From Dillenia suffruticosa (lineage: Eukaryota; Streptophyta; Magnoliopsida; Dilleniales; Dilleniaceae), in the NCBI GenBank assembly GCA_033439265.1, contig JAVTVX010000004.1, positions 10,272,201-10,336,200 of the forward strand: a DNA stretch of 64,000 bases. The letters are read 5' to 3'. Shown here one piece after another: positions 32,464 through 46,098 of the stretch. The position numbers and the translations under genes were made by a program. Below the pieces are notes generated by a model that was given only the letters and a program-made list of their open reading frames with translations, was not told the origin of the DNA and made no database searches. Position 1 is the first letter of the stretch. Every line of letters begins with the position of its first letter.

Positions 32464-35400
32464 TGTCACGCCCCGAACTGGGATCGTGAACAGCTGCCCG
32501 TTATCCTGAATGCTAGCTGTATTTTTACAAAAAATTGGGCAAAATATCCCCGTATTTCGGAGGTTTCCCAAATACAATTTATCCTGTATAAATCACAACC
32601 ATCCTTAATATAATTAAATGGCTATCCCGACCTCTCCAAAATCAACCAATCTCACAACCAACAACCAGATAACGCAAGCCTATAAAAATTTCCAACAACC
32701 TAGCCACAGACTTCTACTGCCATGCCCCCGTCAAAGGCATGGATAGCCGCCAGTCGCCCCTCCTATGATTTAGAGGTGGCATCGAGCGATCCTAGAGTAC
32801 ACTTCTAAGACATAACACTTTCTCAAGTACATACGCAATGAAAAAGAAATGCCTCAATGCAGTGTTATACAGTAACATGAGAGTTCCACAATTTAAATAT
32901 CCATATCTATACAGTCATCCCCGAATTATAAAATGGTCATCTATAGACCTCAAAATACATATACATCACCAATACAAATTTGCAGTGGAAATACACAATG
33001 ACTCCTCAATTCCAGACCAGATCTCTCAAATATACCGAGCGTCCTAAAAGCAATGCTCCTTATCAAATACTATCTCTGAAACAAAAGGGAAATAAGGGGT
33101 GAGTACTCGGGAAAGAATACTCAGTGAGTGAGTGGGTCAATACAATCGTCCAATATGAAATGTGAAACTGGAGTGTCAAAACATAAGTATATAAATCATA
33201 TTTCAAGTCATCATACTTTTCATTTCAACAATATATCAGCACGCATTTCAAGTCAAATATGCATCCAAAACACTGTTATTAAAATCATAGAGCTGCCAGC
33301 CGAAAGTGTCCTGGCAGAGGTCTACCGCGACCTATGACAGGCACACCGGGGGTGTTATATGCAAGTTTATTCAAAGTGCTCTCTACCCCGGCATTGGCAA
33401 CGAACCTCGTCCAGGTGCTAGACTTGGAGAGGATATCCAAATCCAAATCCAAATCCTCCCTCTTTCGGGTTCAATCTGACTAGTACCGTGTCGATAGTCA
33501 AATCACGACAACTCGTGGGATACCCCAGGCCTAGGTATATCCGGACGCCACCAAAGCGTCTCTTACGGTGTCTTTCGTAGTTACGGAACAATACATATCA
33601 AAGCTCTCAAGGCCAAAACCAATATCATATCAAAATGTGCCAAAATCAGGTTCACAAACTAAATGCAACATATAGCATAAAATGGCACGTTATACATTTC
33701 AACACGTGGATGCATAATTTCCATATTTCAACACTGTTTTTGGATACTCCATCGGTTCACAAAAATCAATTTCAAAACCAATCAAAACATTTCAAACAAG
33801 CTACAAATCATGTTCCTTTATCAAATATTGTAAAACAGGGGTTACATATTAAACAAAAGTATTGAAATAAATCTCACACACAGTATACGAGAGGGTGATC
33901 ACTCCCTATTTTCAAAGCCAATTCAAATCTGACCGCTCGAGTCTCCAATGAGATTTTCCTAATTAATCATCACAATTCAATATCAAATAAGAGCCTAATA
34001 ATGGATGTTCAATTTCTTTCCAATCAATACTACCGAATTTGACAAAGTTTATCCAAAGACTGAAGAGATTTCATTTTTCTCACCTAGGGCTCCTCGAATC
34101 TCAGATCTAGCTTTCGTTCGCTCGTTGGTTTGGACTAAAACCTGAATGTTTCCAAATTCGAAACAATTGTGAGCAATTTAGGTCTAATTACTAAAGAAAT
34201 TCGAAACCCTAATGCGAAAATCAAAACTTTGAGTTATTTACCTTCGCAAAGGCTCACGGACTATACGGGCCTACGCGGGTCGACAGTGGGCCGCGGGCCG
34301 GACTGGGCCGCAGTGGGCTCGCGGGCTGGCACGCTCCCGGGCTACGACTAGGGCTCGCGCTCGAGCTAGAGTGTGCAATGGCATAAACCCGGGCCTGAGC
34401 CTTAGGCTGCTGTTTTGCCTGGGTCTACACTGTGTTACTCCCGGTAGTCACCTTGCGAGTAGAAACTGCTAGTCGAGCAGGCTGCCCCTGCTGTCCCATA
34501 CAAGGACTACTAGTGTGGTTCAGTGAACTCTGTCCTTCGAGTCCTAACTCAGGGCAAGAATTCGTAATATGCCCCGGCTTCCCACAGTGGAAGCAAGTGA
34601 CTGTCATGAACAAGCTCCACTCGGATGGGACCGACTGCACCTACGGCAATAAGGGTGTCGCTGAGTAGTAAACTGTGTAGGGTGGGTCGAAGCGGGCTGT
34701 CTAAACCCCTGGAAGTACTGTCCCCGTCCTAGCTCAGAAAATCCAGATCCAAATCTGTCTTTGTACGAACTGGATCACCTGCCCCTCTTGGAGTTCTCGA
34801 CAAAATAAGACTGCTCTTCTTTCTTTTCTGCTCTCTACTCTCTCTTTGCCTAGCCTTTGTGCGGACCAAGGCCTCCGCGCGGTGAGCAGATTCTATTACC
34901 TCAGCCAATATAAACTATGGAGTAACAGTCATATACCTCTTTATGCTGAGGCTAAGACCGTCCTCGAATTTGAAGTGCAAATATTGAGGTGTGGCCAGAT
35001 CTGGTACAAATACGGCAAGTCTCCGCATGTCTGCCTCATACTCCGACACAGATCTAGACCCTTGTGTAAGCCGTCCCAACTCTGACCTCATCCGATTTTA
35101 CTGGTAGAGTGGGAAGAATCTGCAGTCAAACTCCCGAAAGAAGTCGTCCCACCACAGTAACTCTGTCGCCTCATCAGTGAGGGTCTCCTACCATAAGAGG
35201 GCCTCTCCTTCTAATAATCGTTGTGCCACTTTCAGGCAGAGCTCCTCTCCAATCCCCAGATCAGTCAAAATCCTACGGTGCGATTGATCCAATGCTTGGC
35301 TGCCGTAGCATCACCAAGCCGGTGAAATTGGTGCACCCCAGCTGACAGGCCTCCTTAACCAACTGAGTTAACTCATGTACCCATCTAAGAGCAGCCAATG

Positions 35401-38400
35401 TGGTCTCACTCAACTCGGACAAAGTAGAAGGACCGGCCACTGGCGGTGGAACCGGTGCCGTAGGAACTGACGCTGCTGTAGGTGCAGGCGCCGCTGTATG
35501 AGGTAGTAGGGGTGGAATCTGTATCCCATACGAAGCGTACCACTCGTACACCTGACGAAAGAAGTCGAGTGTGGGTATAGGAGTCTCAAGCTGAGCAGCT
35601 GGCTGAGTAGGTGCCCATGGTGGCACGCGAGTCGATGTACGATCCTCCGGCTCGTCTAATTCCTCTGGTACTCGTGGGGTCTCGGGTGCCCGAGGTGCAT
35701 CTGGCACTAACAGACCCTCAAGTGATGCGAATCTAACACCTCTTCTACCACGTCTAGGTAACATAATTCTGCAAAAAGGATATACTTTTATTAGATAGAC
35801 ATTCATAAATCAGGGTTAGTTTCTCCATAACTAACCCCCTAAAAGAATTGAACTATAATTCAAGGTAATTGGATGTGAACATAATGGGTTAGATGCGTCA
35901 TGTATCCAACTCCCATAACATAGATGAACTTATATACCTATGACCATGTACTGGGACTTCATGACTATATGAAACTCTCATGCATTGAGGACATTAAACA
36001 CCAACACACGCGGGAATGTTTTCAAGACTCTCTTTCTGCATAGCTTTCAACCAAGTCGCTCTGATACCAATCCAACCGTCACGTCTCGAACCGGGATCGT
36101 GAACAGCAGCACGTTATCCTGAATGCCGGCTGTATTTTTATAGAAAATCGGACAGAATCTCTCCATATTTTGGAGGTTTTCCACATACAATTTATCCTGT
36201 ATAAATCACAACCATCCTATAATATAATCAAATGGCCATCCCGACCTCCTCAAAATCAACCAATCTCACAACCAACATCCAGATAACGCAAGCTTATAAA
36301 AATTTCCAACAACCTAGCCATAGACCTCTACTGCCATGCCCCCGTCAAAGGTGGCACCGAGCGATCCTAGAGTACACTTCTAAGACATAACACATTCCCA
36401 AGTACATACACAATGAAAAAGAAAAGCCTCAATGCAGTGTTATGCAGTGACATGAGAGTTCCACAATTTAAATGTCCATATCTATACAGTCGTCCCGGAA
36501 TTATAAAATGGTCATCTATAAACCACAAAATACATATAAATCACCAATACAAATTTGCAGCGGAAATACACAATGACTCCTCAAGTCCAGACCAGATCTC
36601 CCAAAGATACTGAGCGTTCTAAAAGCAATGCTCCTTGTCAAATACTATCTCTGAAACAAAAGGGAAATGAGGGATGAGTACTCGGAAAAGAATACTCAGT
36701 GAGTGAGTGGGTCATGCAATCGTCCAATATGAAATGTGAAACTAGAGTGTCAAAACATAAGTATATAAATCATATTTCAAGTCATCATGCTTTTCATTTC
36801 AACAATATATCATTAGTACGCATTTCAAGTCAAATATGCATCCAAAATACTGTCATTAAAATCATAGAGCTGTCAGCTGAAAGAGTCCTGGCAGAGGTCT
36901 ACCGCGACCTATGACAGGCACACCGTAGGTGTTATATGCAAGTTTCTTTAAAGTGCTCTCTACCTCGGCATTGGTGACGAACCTCATCCAGGTGCTAGAC
37001 TTGGAGAGGATATCCAAATCCAAATCCAAATCCTCCCCCTTTCGGGTTCAACCTGGCTAGTACCGTGTCGATAATCAAATCACGACAACTCATGGGATAC
37101 CTCAGGCCTAGGCATATCCGGACGCCACCAAAGGGTCTCTCACGGTGTCTTCCGTAGCTACGGAACAATACATATCAAAGCCCTCAAGGCCAAAACCAAT
37201 ATCATATCAAAATGTGCTGAAATCAGGTTCACAAACCAAATGCAACATATAGCATAAAATGGCACATTATACGTTTCAACACGTGGATGCATAATTTCAA
37301 TATTTCAACACTATTTTTTGATACTCTATCGGTTCACAAAAATCAATTTCAAAACCAGTCAAAATATTTCAAACACGCTACAAATTATCCTCCTTTATCA
37401 AATATTGTAAAACATGGGTTACATATTAAACAAAAGCATTGAAATAAATCTCACTCACAGTATACGGGAGGGTGATCACTCCCTATGTTCAAAGCCAATT
37501 CAAATCTGACCGCTCGAGTCTCCAATGAGATTTTCCTAATTAGTCATCACAATTCGATATCAAATAAGGGCCTAATAATTGATCTTCAATTTCTTTCCAA
37601 CCAATACTACCTAATTTGACAAAATTTATCCAAAGGCTGAAGAGATTCCATTTCTCTCACCTAGGGCTCCTCGGATCTCAGATCTAGCTTTCGTTTGCCC
37701 GTTGGTTTGGTCTAAAACCTAAATGTTTCCAAATTCAAAACAATTGTGAACAATTTAAGTCCAATTACTAAAGAAATTCGAAACCCTAATGCGAAAATCG
37801 AAACTTTGAGTCATTTACCTTCGAAAAGGCTCACGGAGTATCACGGGCCCTCGCGGGCTGGCGCACTCCCGGGCTAGGACTAGGGCTCGCGCTCGCAAGC
37901 TGGAGCGCTTGGGCTGGAGCGTGCAGTGTGCTTGTGCAAAGGCGCACAAGGGTGTGCTGTGCTTGTGCAAAGGCGCACAAGGGTGTGCTGGTGTAGAGGA
38001 ACCCGTGCTAGGGTGCGCATAGGCGCGCTGGCGCTCGTGCAGGAGCATGCAGAGGCGCACAGGGGAGCACTAGGGCTCATGTAGTGCACGCTCACGCTCG
38101 GGAGAGTGGAGTCGCGCTCTCTGGCGCGCGTGCGTTGGTGCACTCGCGGTAGTGCAGGGATCACGCTTGGCGGAGGATGATAGCGGGAGAGAGAAAGACG
38201 CGGCGGTGGGGAGATCGGGAGAAGAGAGAAGAAAAGAAGAAGAAGAAGAAGAAGAAGAAGAAGAAGAAGAAAGAGAAGGAGGCGGCAGGAGCAATTATGC
38301 GGTAGAGCGCACGGTGGCCGCAGGGGAGGAGAGGGAGGCGGAATCGGGGAGAGAGAGAGATGAAGTGAGAGAGAGAAGGATTGGGGCTAAAAGCCCTAAT

Positions 38401-38479
38401 CCCCAATTGGGCGGGGGTGTTGCGGTTTGTCTCAAAACGTAGCACTTCGCTGCTGTATATATTTTTTTTTTGTCTTACA
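32464..38479 (-). mobile_element. Tekay-like element B, broken fossil with 5-bp site duplications
   Basis: On the minus strand: outer LTR 38479-36077, primer-binding site 36070-36058, gag part 35806 to about 34400 (PRRGRRGVRFASLEGLLVP; zinc knuckle CFHCGKPGHITNSC), then an LTR remnant from about 34377 to 32464. The element is flanked by TTAAT on the plus strand at 32459-32463 and 38480-38484, i.e. ATTAA duplications, so both outer ends are original. It holds no recognisable pol. In a sample of about 120 bases from the 3' ends the two LTRs differ at roughly one base in seven, so the insertion is old. It sits at the mirror position of element A and must predate the inverted duplication. Confidence 0.9.
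34400..35806 (-). pseudogene. gag region of element B, fossil
   Basis: The minus-strand translation starts near 35763 with the PRRGRRG motif. It continues through a Pro/Thr/Ala-rich linker (PTQPAAQLETPIPTLDFF), RWVHELTQLVKEACQLG, and ends with the zinc knuckle and a Gly/Ser-rich tail near 34425. It corresponds to 7908-9250 of element A. The frame is broken in several places. Confidence 0.8.
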
Positions 38480-40978
38480 TTAATCCTACAAGTAGTTTAA
38501 CAAAATTTGACAACAAAGTAATCCAAAATTTTCGTTCCAATTTTGTCAAAGGTAGAATATCATATAATTTTATTTTTCATGTTGTTTGATTAATTTTGTT
38601 AAAGCTATCATATTATCTTCCAACCATAATGAGACAATGAATTTTAATGAATTTTATTTGAATTTAATGGTAAGGTGGTTTGATTTTCCTAACACAAAGT
38701 CAATTTAATTCAATAATTATTATAGATTGTTTTGTTTAAATAAAAGCAAACAAAGAGAGTAAAAAAGAAAAAAAAAAGAGAAATAGACATATAGCGAGTA
38801 AGTAACATGATAATTTGGCACTTAAACTAAATTTTTTGCGGTTAAAACAAAAAACAAATAAAAAATTTTGGCGGCTGATTAATACCAAAATGTAAAATGT
38901 TTTTGAGACTTTAACAAAATTTACCACCTAATTTTTGTGAGAATTGCTAGATTGATTAAATATTATTATAATTTTTAAATAATAATATTAATAATTTAAA
39001 ATAGTAATATATAAATTAATAATTTAATAATATATTAATTTACGGGGCGTTTCCGTGCGTGCATGCCCCATACTAGGGCGCCCGCGTTAGCATAGCCGGG
39101 CGTCCGTGCAGGCGCTTACATGCGTTGTTGCCCTACGCGGGGGCATATGCTACTCATGCCATGTGGGCGCCCACACACACATTTGCATGGGCCACCATGC
39201 ATGCCACGTAGGCGCCCGTGTAGACATGCGTCATGGGGCGAGCACCGGTCTTTCAATCAATAATGCTATAATTAGTATATACAAAATTTTAAATATGAAT
39301 TATGTAGAATAATGGTATAATTAATATTATTAATTTAAATAATGTAATAATATAAAATTAAATGTTTTTAATATAATTTAGTAATAATATTATAACATAA
39401 CATATTAACAATGTTGTAATGTTGTAGTAATAGTTGGTAACATAAACAAAAATACAAATGAAAATATAAAATCTTTGATAATATAATAAAAAAAAAGAGC
39501 GGTAGATTAAGATGAAATTAAACTCTAAGATGGTAAAAACTTGATGATTTAAAGGCGATAAAAAGGTTAAAAAAAAACAAGAAAATTGACGGGTTTTTGA
39601 AAATTTTGAAAATTTATTTGGGGGTAAAATAAACCAAATATTCTATAAATCATTCCTCTGAACCCTCTTTCCCTTCCTCCCCTCAAAACCTCTCCTCTCC
39701 GCTCAAAGCTCTTGCTTGTGAATCAACCAAAATTTTCGTGAAACAGGTAATTACTTATTTTTTTAAATAAAATTTGGATTATATTATATTTTGAAATATT
39801 TTAAATTTTCACAGCTTGTACTCATTTTGGATGAATTAAACGAAGGATGAGTATTTTTGAAGAATCACAACCATCCTAGAGCAACTTGACTTTGAAGAAA
39901 CTCAATCATCTGGTTTAGTTCAGATTTAAGTACGAATGTTATTTCTTTGTTTTCACACAATATTACTAATTTCAATTTCATTTTTACTTTTAATAATAAT
40001 CCAAATTATTTGTATTCTTAACTCCCAACCAACAATCATTATCTCTAAGTGACTGCATCCAAAAGGTAATATTTTTATTTATAACAATTTTTATTTTTAT
40101 GAATGGATTGACATAGTCCATCCAAAAAAGATAATATTTTTTTATAACCCTTTTTATGAATAGATTGACATGAAAGTTGATGCTGCGACTCAAGCATTTT
40201 TGAGACAGAAGATATGCTGAAGAGAAGAGGAGAAGATATACAGTTATTTGATATGTAATATTTTTTTTCTTATTCTATTAATGTATCAATCATTCTCAAT
40301 AATACAAGATATTATTTTATTTTAGTAATTTCTTTATTTTATAGTTTATAACATTTCCTAAAATGTCAGCATATGTGGTAATCGTACAATATGTGATAAC
40401 TGATGAAATAGTAACATTTGCTAACGGATAAATGACTGCAGTAACCGATATAACATATGAATATATATACTAACCGATCATAAATGACTAACCGACGATA
40501 AAAGGTAACAATTGTGGTAATCGAGTAGTAATCGAGTGATAACCGACAATAAAAGTCATAACATTTCCTAACATATAAATAACCGTTTCTAAATGACAGT
40601 TACATTTCTTAACAGTTATGTAGTAACCGATGATAAAAGATAATATTTATGCTAACCAAGTGATAAAAATCGAGTCGTAACCGAGTGGTAATCAAAATCA
40701 AGTAATAAGTGAGTAATAACCAAGTAATAACTGAATGGTAACTGATGATAAAATATAGTAATTTTTACCCATACTTAGCTTAATTTTACCAACACTTTCT
40801 GACCGTCACTATAAATATATGACATGCTCCAACGGTAATTAAGATTGTCAGTATAAACCTATTCTGACGGGTGTATAGCCAACTAAAATCCTATCCGTTA
40901 GAGAAAGATCAGCAAATGGTTTTAGTTGATTTACTGGACGATTTTCGTCCGTCTGAATAAGTCATTTATTTTGTAGTG
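38480..40978 (-). mobile_element. CACTA-1 terminus and subterminal region, right copy
   Basis: The mirror image of 2616-5100. The terminus TTTTGTAGTG ends at 40978, the subterminal repeats are at 40360-40755 (gtaaccga words), the leader-like stretch at 39640-39750 and the GC island at 39041-39255. AT-rich parts differ from the left copy at about 3-4%, CG-rich parts at about 7-10%. A tract at 38460-38484 holds the LTR start of element B and its ATTAA site. Confidence 0.85.
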
Positions 40979-41341
40979 AATGAAATAGAATATAATGATA
41001 TATAAAAATTTATGTAACCGATACATCGCAATGGAATAAAACTTTGTGATTACATATGTTCAATTTATTTTGCATTCAATTAGAATTTTCTAAGTATATA
41101 TTTTTCTTTCTATTTTATGGTTCTATTTTTAAGTATGTGTTAAAATATTTGGAGAAAATTTTTTAAACAACAAGACAAAGAAATAATTCACTGATTTAAG
41201 ATAACGACTGCGCATGGTACCTTCAAAGCACTTCGAAAATTCCTTGAAGTAGGGTATGAGTTAGTGTAGTACTAATTATTAGGCTATCATACTTGTACTA
41301 CTCAACCAAGGCTGAGTTGATCCAATTGTTGAATATCGGTA
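40979..41341. other. Spacer between CACTA-1 and copia H, no gene
   Basis: Bases 40979-41229 match the left arm (2369-2615, reversed) at about 98%. From 41230 the sequence is present only in this arm. The last common word is agc (41227-41229), which recurs at 45959-45961 where the similarity with the left arm resumes. Confidence 0.6.
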
Positions 41342-43647
41342 TGTTGGAAAATGGGGTGGGTCCGCCCATGTGGGTAGACCCTAATCCCTACCCATTTTGA
41401 ATTTGAATTAAAAAGGAGAGGGTGGGGTGTTTTTTTCGTAACCACCCCTCAACCTCCCAACTCCCTCTCTCTCTCTCTCCCTAATAAACTCCCTCTATTT
41501 TTGGAAATGAAAACACAACCCCCGTCTTTTGTATATGAACTTGAAATGAGAGGGGAGGGCCTACAACTCTTTTTTTGAGTTTGACTATGACAAAGTGAGA
41601 AGCCATGTTTCGTGGGTGAGTGAAAGAAGGAAATTTCTCACATTGTAAATAGAGGGATTGTAAAATATCGATCGTTGATTTAACTAAGATATTTGGATTA
41701 TGGAACAATAGAGTGTTATCTAATTTTGTAATATGCTCTCGACCTAGAACACCCATCCGTTAAAAAGAGGTATGTGATTTTAACACGTTGAAGATCCAAA
41801 AATTTTTCACATAAAAATGATATTTATTGGTTTGTTTGAAACCTTCATTGGTATCAGAGATTCTTGAGTAGTTTTTGGTCCCTTCAGGGAATTTAATATA
41901 TATATGAAAAATGACATGCGTATTTTTAATGGTGAATTAATGTCAATTTGAAGTTGGTTCAATGGAATGCTCTCAATTTTATATAGTAGTATGCTCATAA
42001 CATGCGGATCAAATCTACAAAATTTGCTATACATCTGATGAGTATATTATAAGATATTACAAATCTTAACCGAAATTTAATGTACTCATATCTTAAAAAC
42101 TACTATATTTCATGATATGAAATTATATGATTAGTTTCCCCACGAAAAATGATTATAAACCATATAAATATTACAAAAAATGATTAATAATTGAGAAAAA
42201 TATGACCGTTCGAAATTTGGGTTGAAAACCAAAAACATGAGGAAGAAGATGAACAGTACTCATGACCATCCTCACTCTCGGCAGCGGCATGTGAAGTCCA
42301 CCCCTTAGGCCAGAGATGCTTGATTGAAAATTCGTGACTACCACTAAACTTAGCGATATCAAAAATGGGCGTAACCAAAATTTGGTGATCGGTACAACCC
42401 GGGAAGACAATGTGTGAAGTACTCGTTCCACCCAAGGAGAGTATGCACGTGCCCATTTTGGACAACTCATCCTGATGGTGTGTGGGGGCACATGTAGCCT
42501 CCATTTCTGTTGGAATTTTCATCAAAAATAATTTCTATTCTCTCTGGATTTTTTTTATAATTTTTAATTTATTTTTGAATTTCAAAAATAATTTTTCTAG
42601 ATTTTAAAACAAAAAATTGTTTAAAATTACAGAAAAATTATTTTCAATATTGAAAAAATTCTGAAAATTGTTATATGAGTTTTGAAAATTATTTTCTCAT
42701 TTTTGGCTAATCAAGTGGAAATTTTTTTTTCGCGGTCATTATTTATTTGTATTTTTGCTCATTATTTACATTTGAAAATTAGTTTTTGTAATCTAAAATT
42801 GTTTTAAATTTGAACAAATATTTTAAAAATAATCCTTTTAGATTTATTATAATATTATAGTTGGTTGCGTGTCTAACCTAATATTATTTCCATTTTTAGG
42901 GAAAATTGTGATAATCGAACATATTCTTAAAAGTCTTCTGGCCTCTGGGGGAGGGAAAGAGATTTGACAAATTCAAAGTATTTGATGAACTTGGATCAAA
43001 TGTTGATTTACAAAATGGACCCATCTCATACTTTACCAGATCATCTAGAGATTATGGAACAGAAACGTTTGGAACTTTTTCAATAAGGTCATACCTTTCC
43101 GGGAATGACGTGTACATACTGAGAAATTTGTTGTCTCCTTATTAGGTTAACATGGTTGATGAGTTGCTTGTCAAGAACAGGTATATAATTCTTAATGATG
43201 TGAGACCATTACTAATAGAAAAGTACAAAATCAAAATTATAGAGACACAAATCAAGAAAATGTTATCTTAAAATATAAATAGTTCCTCACGAGCGGTAAG
43301 GAGATTTACTCCTAGGGATAGGTTATCTAAGAGAATTGTAAATATGATATCCCAAATAAATTTATCCTAAACAAGATAATTTATTTACATGTTTTCTTTC
43401 GCATGTTATGATTATTGGTTAGGAGCGTGATCATGCAATAGAGGAAGTTTTATATAATTTTTTTATGTAAAGTTTCTTTTAAATAGTTGTTGACTGTATT
43501 TGTTAAATTATATGATCATATAGGCAAAAGAAAACTTGGATCTCTTGAATGAAAATAAATGGATTTGTAAAATTTGAGTCATTCTCATCCAAAATTAAAA
43601 CATTATTTAAATATTTTGTATGTTTAAATGAAAATTTTGGACCGGTA
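41342..43647 (+). mobile_element. Ty1/copia element H: LTR, primer site and leader, fossil
   Basis: An LTR of about 506 bases starts TGTTGGAAAATGGGG at 41342 and ends CCTTCA at 41847. It is followed directly by TTGGTATCAGAGA, the initiator tRNA-Met primer site. The following 1.8 kb is leader sequence shared in direct orientation with 48337-51140 (copia I) and includes a minus-strand open frame at 42184-42525. The copy is cut at 43647 by the start of CACTA-2. No gag is present, so it is a partial fossil. Confidence 0.7.
42184..42525 (-). other. Antisense open frame in copia H leader
   Basis: A 113-codon frame on the strand opposite to the element begins MMKIPTEMEATCAP and includes CILSLGGTSTSHIVF and KHLWPKGWTSHAAA. 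A similar frame with the same start and clear protein-level similarity is at 49700-50017 in copia I. I recognise no domain. It may be a captured host exon or a chance frame kept because the two copies are related. Confidence 0.4.
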
Positions 43648-46098
43648 CACTACTGCAAAAGGGATTATCAGTGATGAAAAAAATCCATCGCTGATTGTGA
43701 CAGATTTCTGACTGATTTATGTTCAAAAAGTCAATCTTAAGCAGCCCAAATCACCGATAGAAAACTGACGGATTATTGTTGGCTTTACTGACGGAAATAC
43801 CAGCATATAATTCCGTTGGTAATTTGGGTTCTAAAAATGCTTTCCGATAGATTAGCAACCGAATAACGATGGAATTATCGATGGATTATAATCCGTCAGG
43901 AATATTTGCCACTTAATGACGGATTACTGAGGAAAAATAGAGCAATGGATTCGTCCATCGGCAATCCGTCAGTGTTCTTAAACAAAAAAAAAAAAATTTT
44001 TTTCTAAGTGACAACACATCTGTATCTCCAAACTTTTCTCTCTCTCTTCTTTCCCTGACTTGTCGAAAATAACCTACAAACTCTATCTACGAAATCCTAG
44101 CTTCTCCATGCTGTAGGGTCGTCCCCGCGTATGGTGATGGCATCTTCGAGGTTCGTCTGTGATTAAGGTTTTCCTCTTCATCTGTGATGGCATTAACTGA
44201 GAGTAGATATTTTTGGTTTTGAAAGATTAGGGTTTTTCTGTGCGTTGAGGTGCATTGAGGTTCTTAGATTAGGGTTTCGTTTCATTTTCTGAAACTATTG
44301 CTGCTACTTGCTATTATAGGGTTTCGTGTCCTTGAATTTCATATATCTGTTTCTTCTGCGTCCTAATTTGGCTTTCTGGTTTTCATTATCTGTCTTTGGT
44401 TATAGGCTGATTTGAGAATCGAAGGCATTTCCCCATCACATGTAAAGGAATAAGAAGACGGAATTTGCAGGTGAACCCTAGAACGCCCTTTGATGGTTTG
44501 AATTTTCAGCAATATTCTGGTTAATCACCTCATTATTTTGTAATGCTATCGATATATTTTTCTTTCTATTACAATTTTGAACATTAATATTATTCTACTA
44601 TTGCGAAATTTGTCTTCAAACTTTAGAAAATTAAGTTTTCCACCACCCAGATTAGGAGGTACTCATCTTCACAATTGTATGCTGAGATTTTAAAATAAAT
44701 TGCTAATTTAAACAAACAACAAGTGGCCTCATATGATGTGTATCACAAGCTGCTTAAAAGAAGCACATTCTTGTACTTGCACCATACATATACTGATTCA
44801 GTCTTATTAATTGGTAGTTTATCATCCACTTCACTCACTCCAACTTTTGTTTAAACTCTGTCTCTCTCTCTTTAAGTGTATGAACCTTTAATTTTAGATT
44901 TAGAGGTCTAATAATTGTAATTATGAAGAAATAATTGAATAATTTTGCTTATAGTACAAGTTTAATGATTATGTAATTTTGAGTGTTAAGAGTGAAGTTA
45001 GAATCAATGTTGGGCTGTCACCATAGTTAGAATCAATACCCACATATTGATAGGTCAACTTCAATAAAGAAACATAAACCAAAAAAATTTATGTGTCTAC
45101 CGTCTTGACTAATTTTATTAAGCAACTATCCTTAGATGGGCAATGCTCTAGATAATTCAGGTCAATGCATATTCTTCTCGATGTGTGAATGGTCGGTCGA
45201 CCTTCTATGACTATTCGAAAAAAATACGTCTACTTCTTGCCAGACTTGGGATATATCTTGGCAAATGATAGAGCATAAATCGATGTAATTTAACTACATA
45301 AGCTATATGCTTGCTCTCAGTTGTGCTGCTTGCAGGATTCAATGTGAAATGAGATAATATTAATCTATTGTATTTGAAAAAGTGGAAACAATATTTTCTA
45401 TGAAGATATAGAAATTTTTAAATATTGTCAAGGGTTTAGAGGATCCAGCAACTTGGGTAGGAGGCAGAGCTTGTACTTGGAGAACAACGCAGGACGTTCA
45501 AGATAACTGGGACAGGTATCTATTGTTCTCCTTCTTATTTTGAAGAGAAGTTATCATAAAATAAGTCATGCATGTTGCACGTAACTTAAAGAAAGTAAAA
45601 AAAAATAAAAATAAAACATGACTTGAAATCCTTTCGCTGGATATAATATAAGCTTTACCACAAGAATGCATAAGCTAGATAAAATCATCTCACTTGAATA
45701 ATTTTACTTTTTTTCGTATTATTTTGTCTTCACCATCTTATGTTTCTCGTCTTTTATTCTAAAGTCTACCTAGCCGTCGGGTAGTTTGATGTCTTAAGGA
45801 TATTCTTTGATTTCAATGTTATCTATTCCATTTTATTCACCAACTTATGTATCAATCTGGGCAGGAGGCATATGCCTTTGCCAGGCTTTCTGTGTCACAA
45901 TCTTGATTTTATGTTAACAATGGCGACTTTCTCTCTCCCTGTCTTCAATTACTATCATAGCCTAATTCTCTATCTTCGTCTGTTTATATTGAACTAAACT
46001 CAAGTAGACATTCTATAGATCCCACATCACCATAGTATACACTGGCATTCCCTATTTTCCCTTTTCGTTCTTTTACGTTATTGACATTGTCATTGTAG
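43648..46098 (+). mobile_element. CACTA-2 5' terminus, subterminal repeats and leader region
   Basis: CACTACTGCAAAAGGGATTA at 43648 is a CACTA terminus. The next 330 bases carry many words of the type ccgtcagt, tgacggat and atccgtca in both orientations, typical subterminal repeats. From about 44000 a CT-rich leader (tctctctctcttctttccctg) and non-coding sequence with possible small exons lead to the TNP2 acceptor at 46098. Direction and distance fit TNP2 at 46099 as its transposase. The element starts within copia H; the matching uninterrupted copia sequence continues after ccggta at 51140. The other terminus was not found. Apart from possible short exons I see no gene in 44000-46098. Confidence 0.75.

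Noticed and set aside
33128-33337. Conserved 70-codon frames at 6718-6930, 33128-33337 and 36699-36914
   Set aside because: They lie antisense in the second half of the Tekay LTRs and are shared only because the LTRs are related. No start context or domain supports a gene.
2616-40978. One giant 38-kb CACTA element with 2.5-kb terminal inverted repeats
   Set aside because: The mirror symmetry continues outside both termini (TNP2 on both sides), and the flanking trinucleotides are reverse complements rather than direct repeats. The two termini are duplicates of a single end.
44000-46098. A separate host gene between the CACTA-2 terminus and TNP2
   Set aside because: The CT-rich leader and ATG-containing stretches look gene-like, but no frame of useful length or recognisable domain appears, and the position fits the CACTA leader and first introns.
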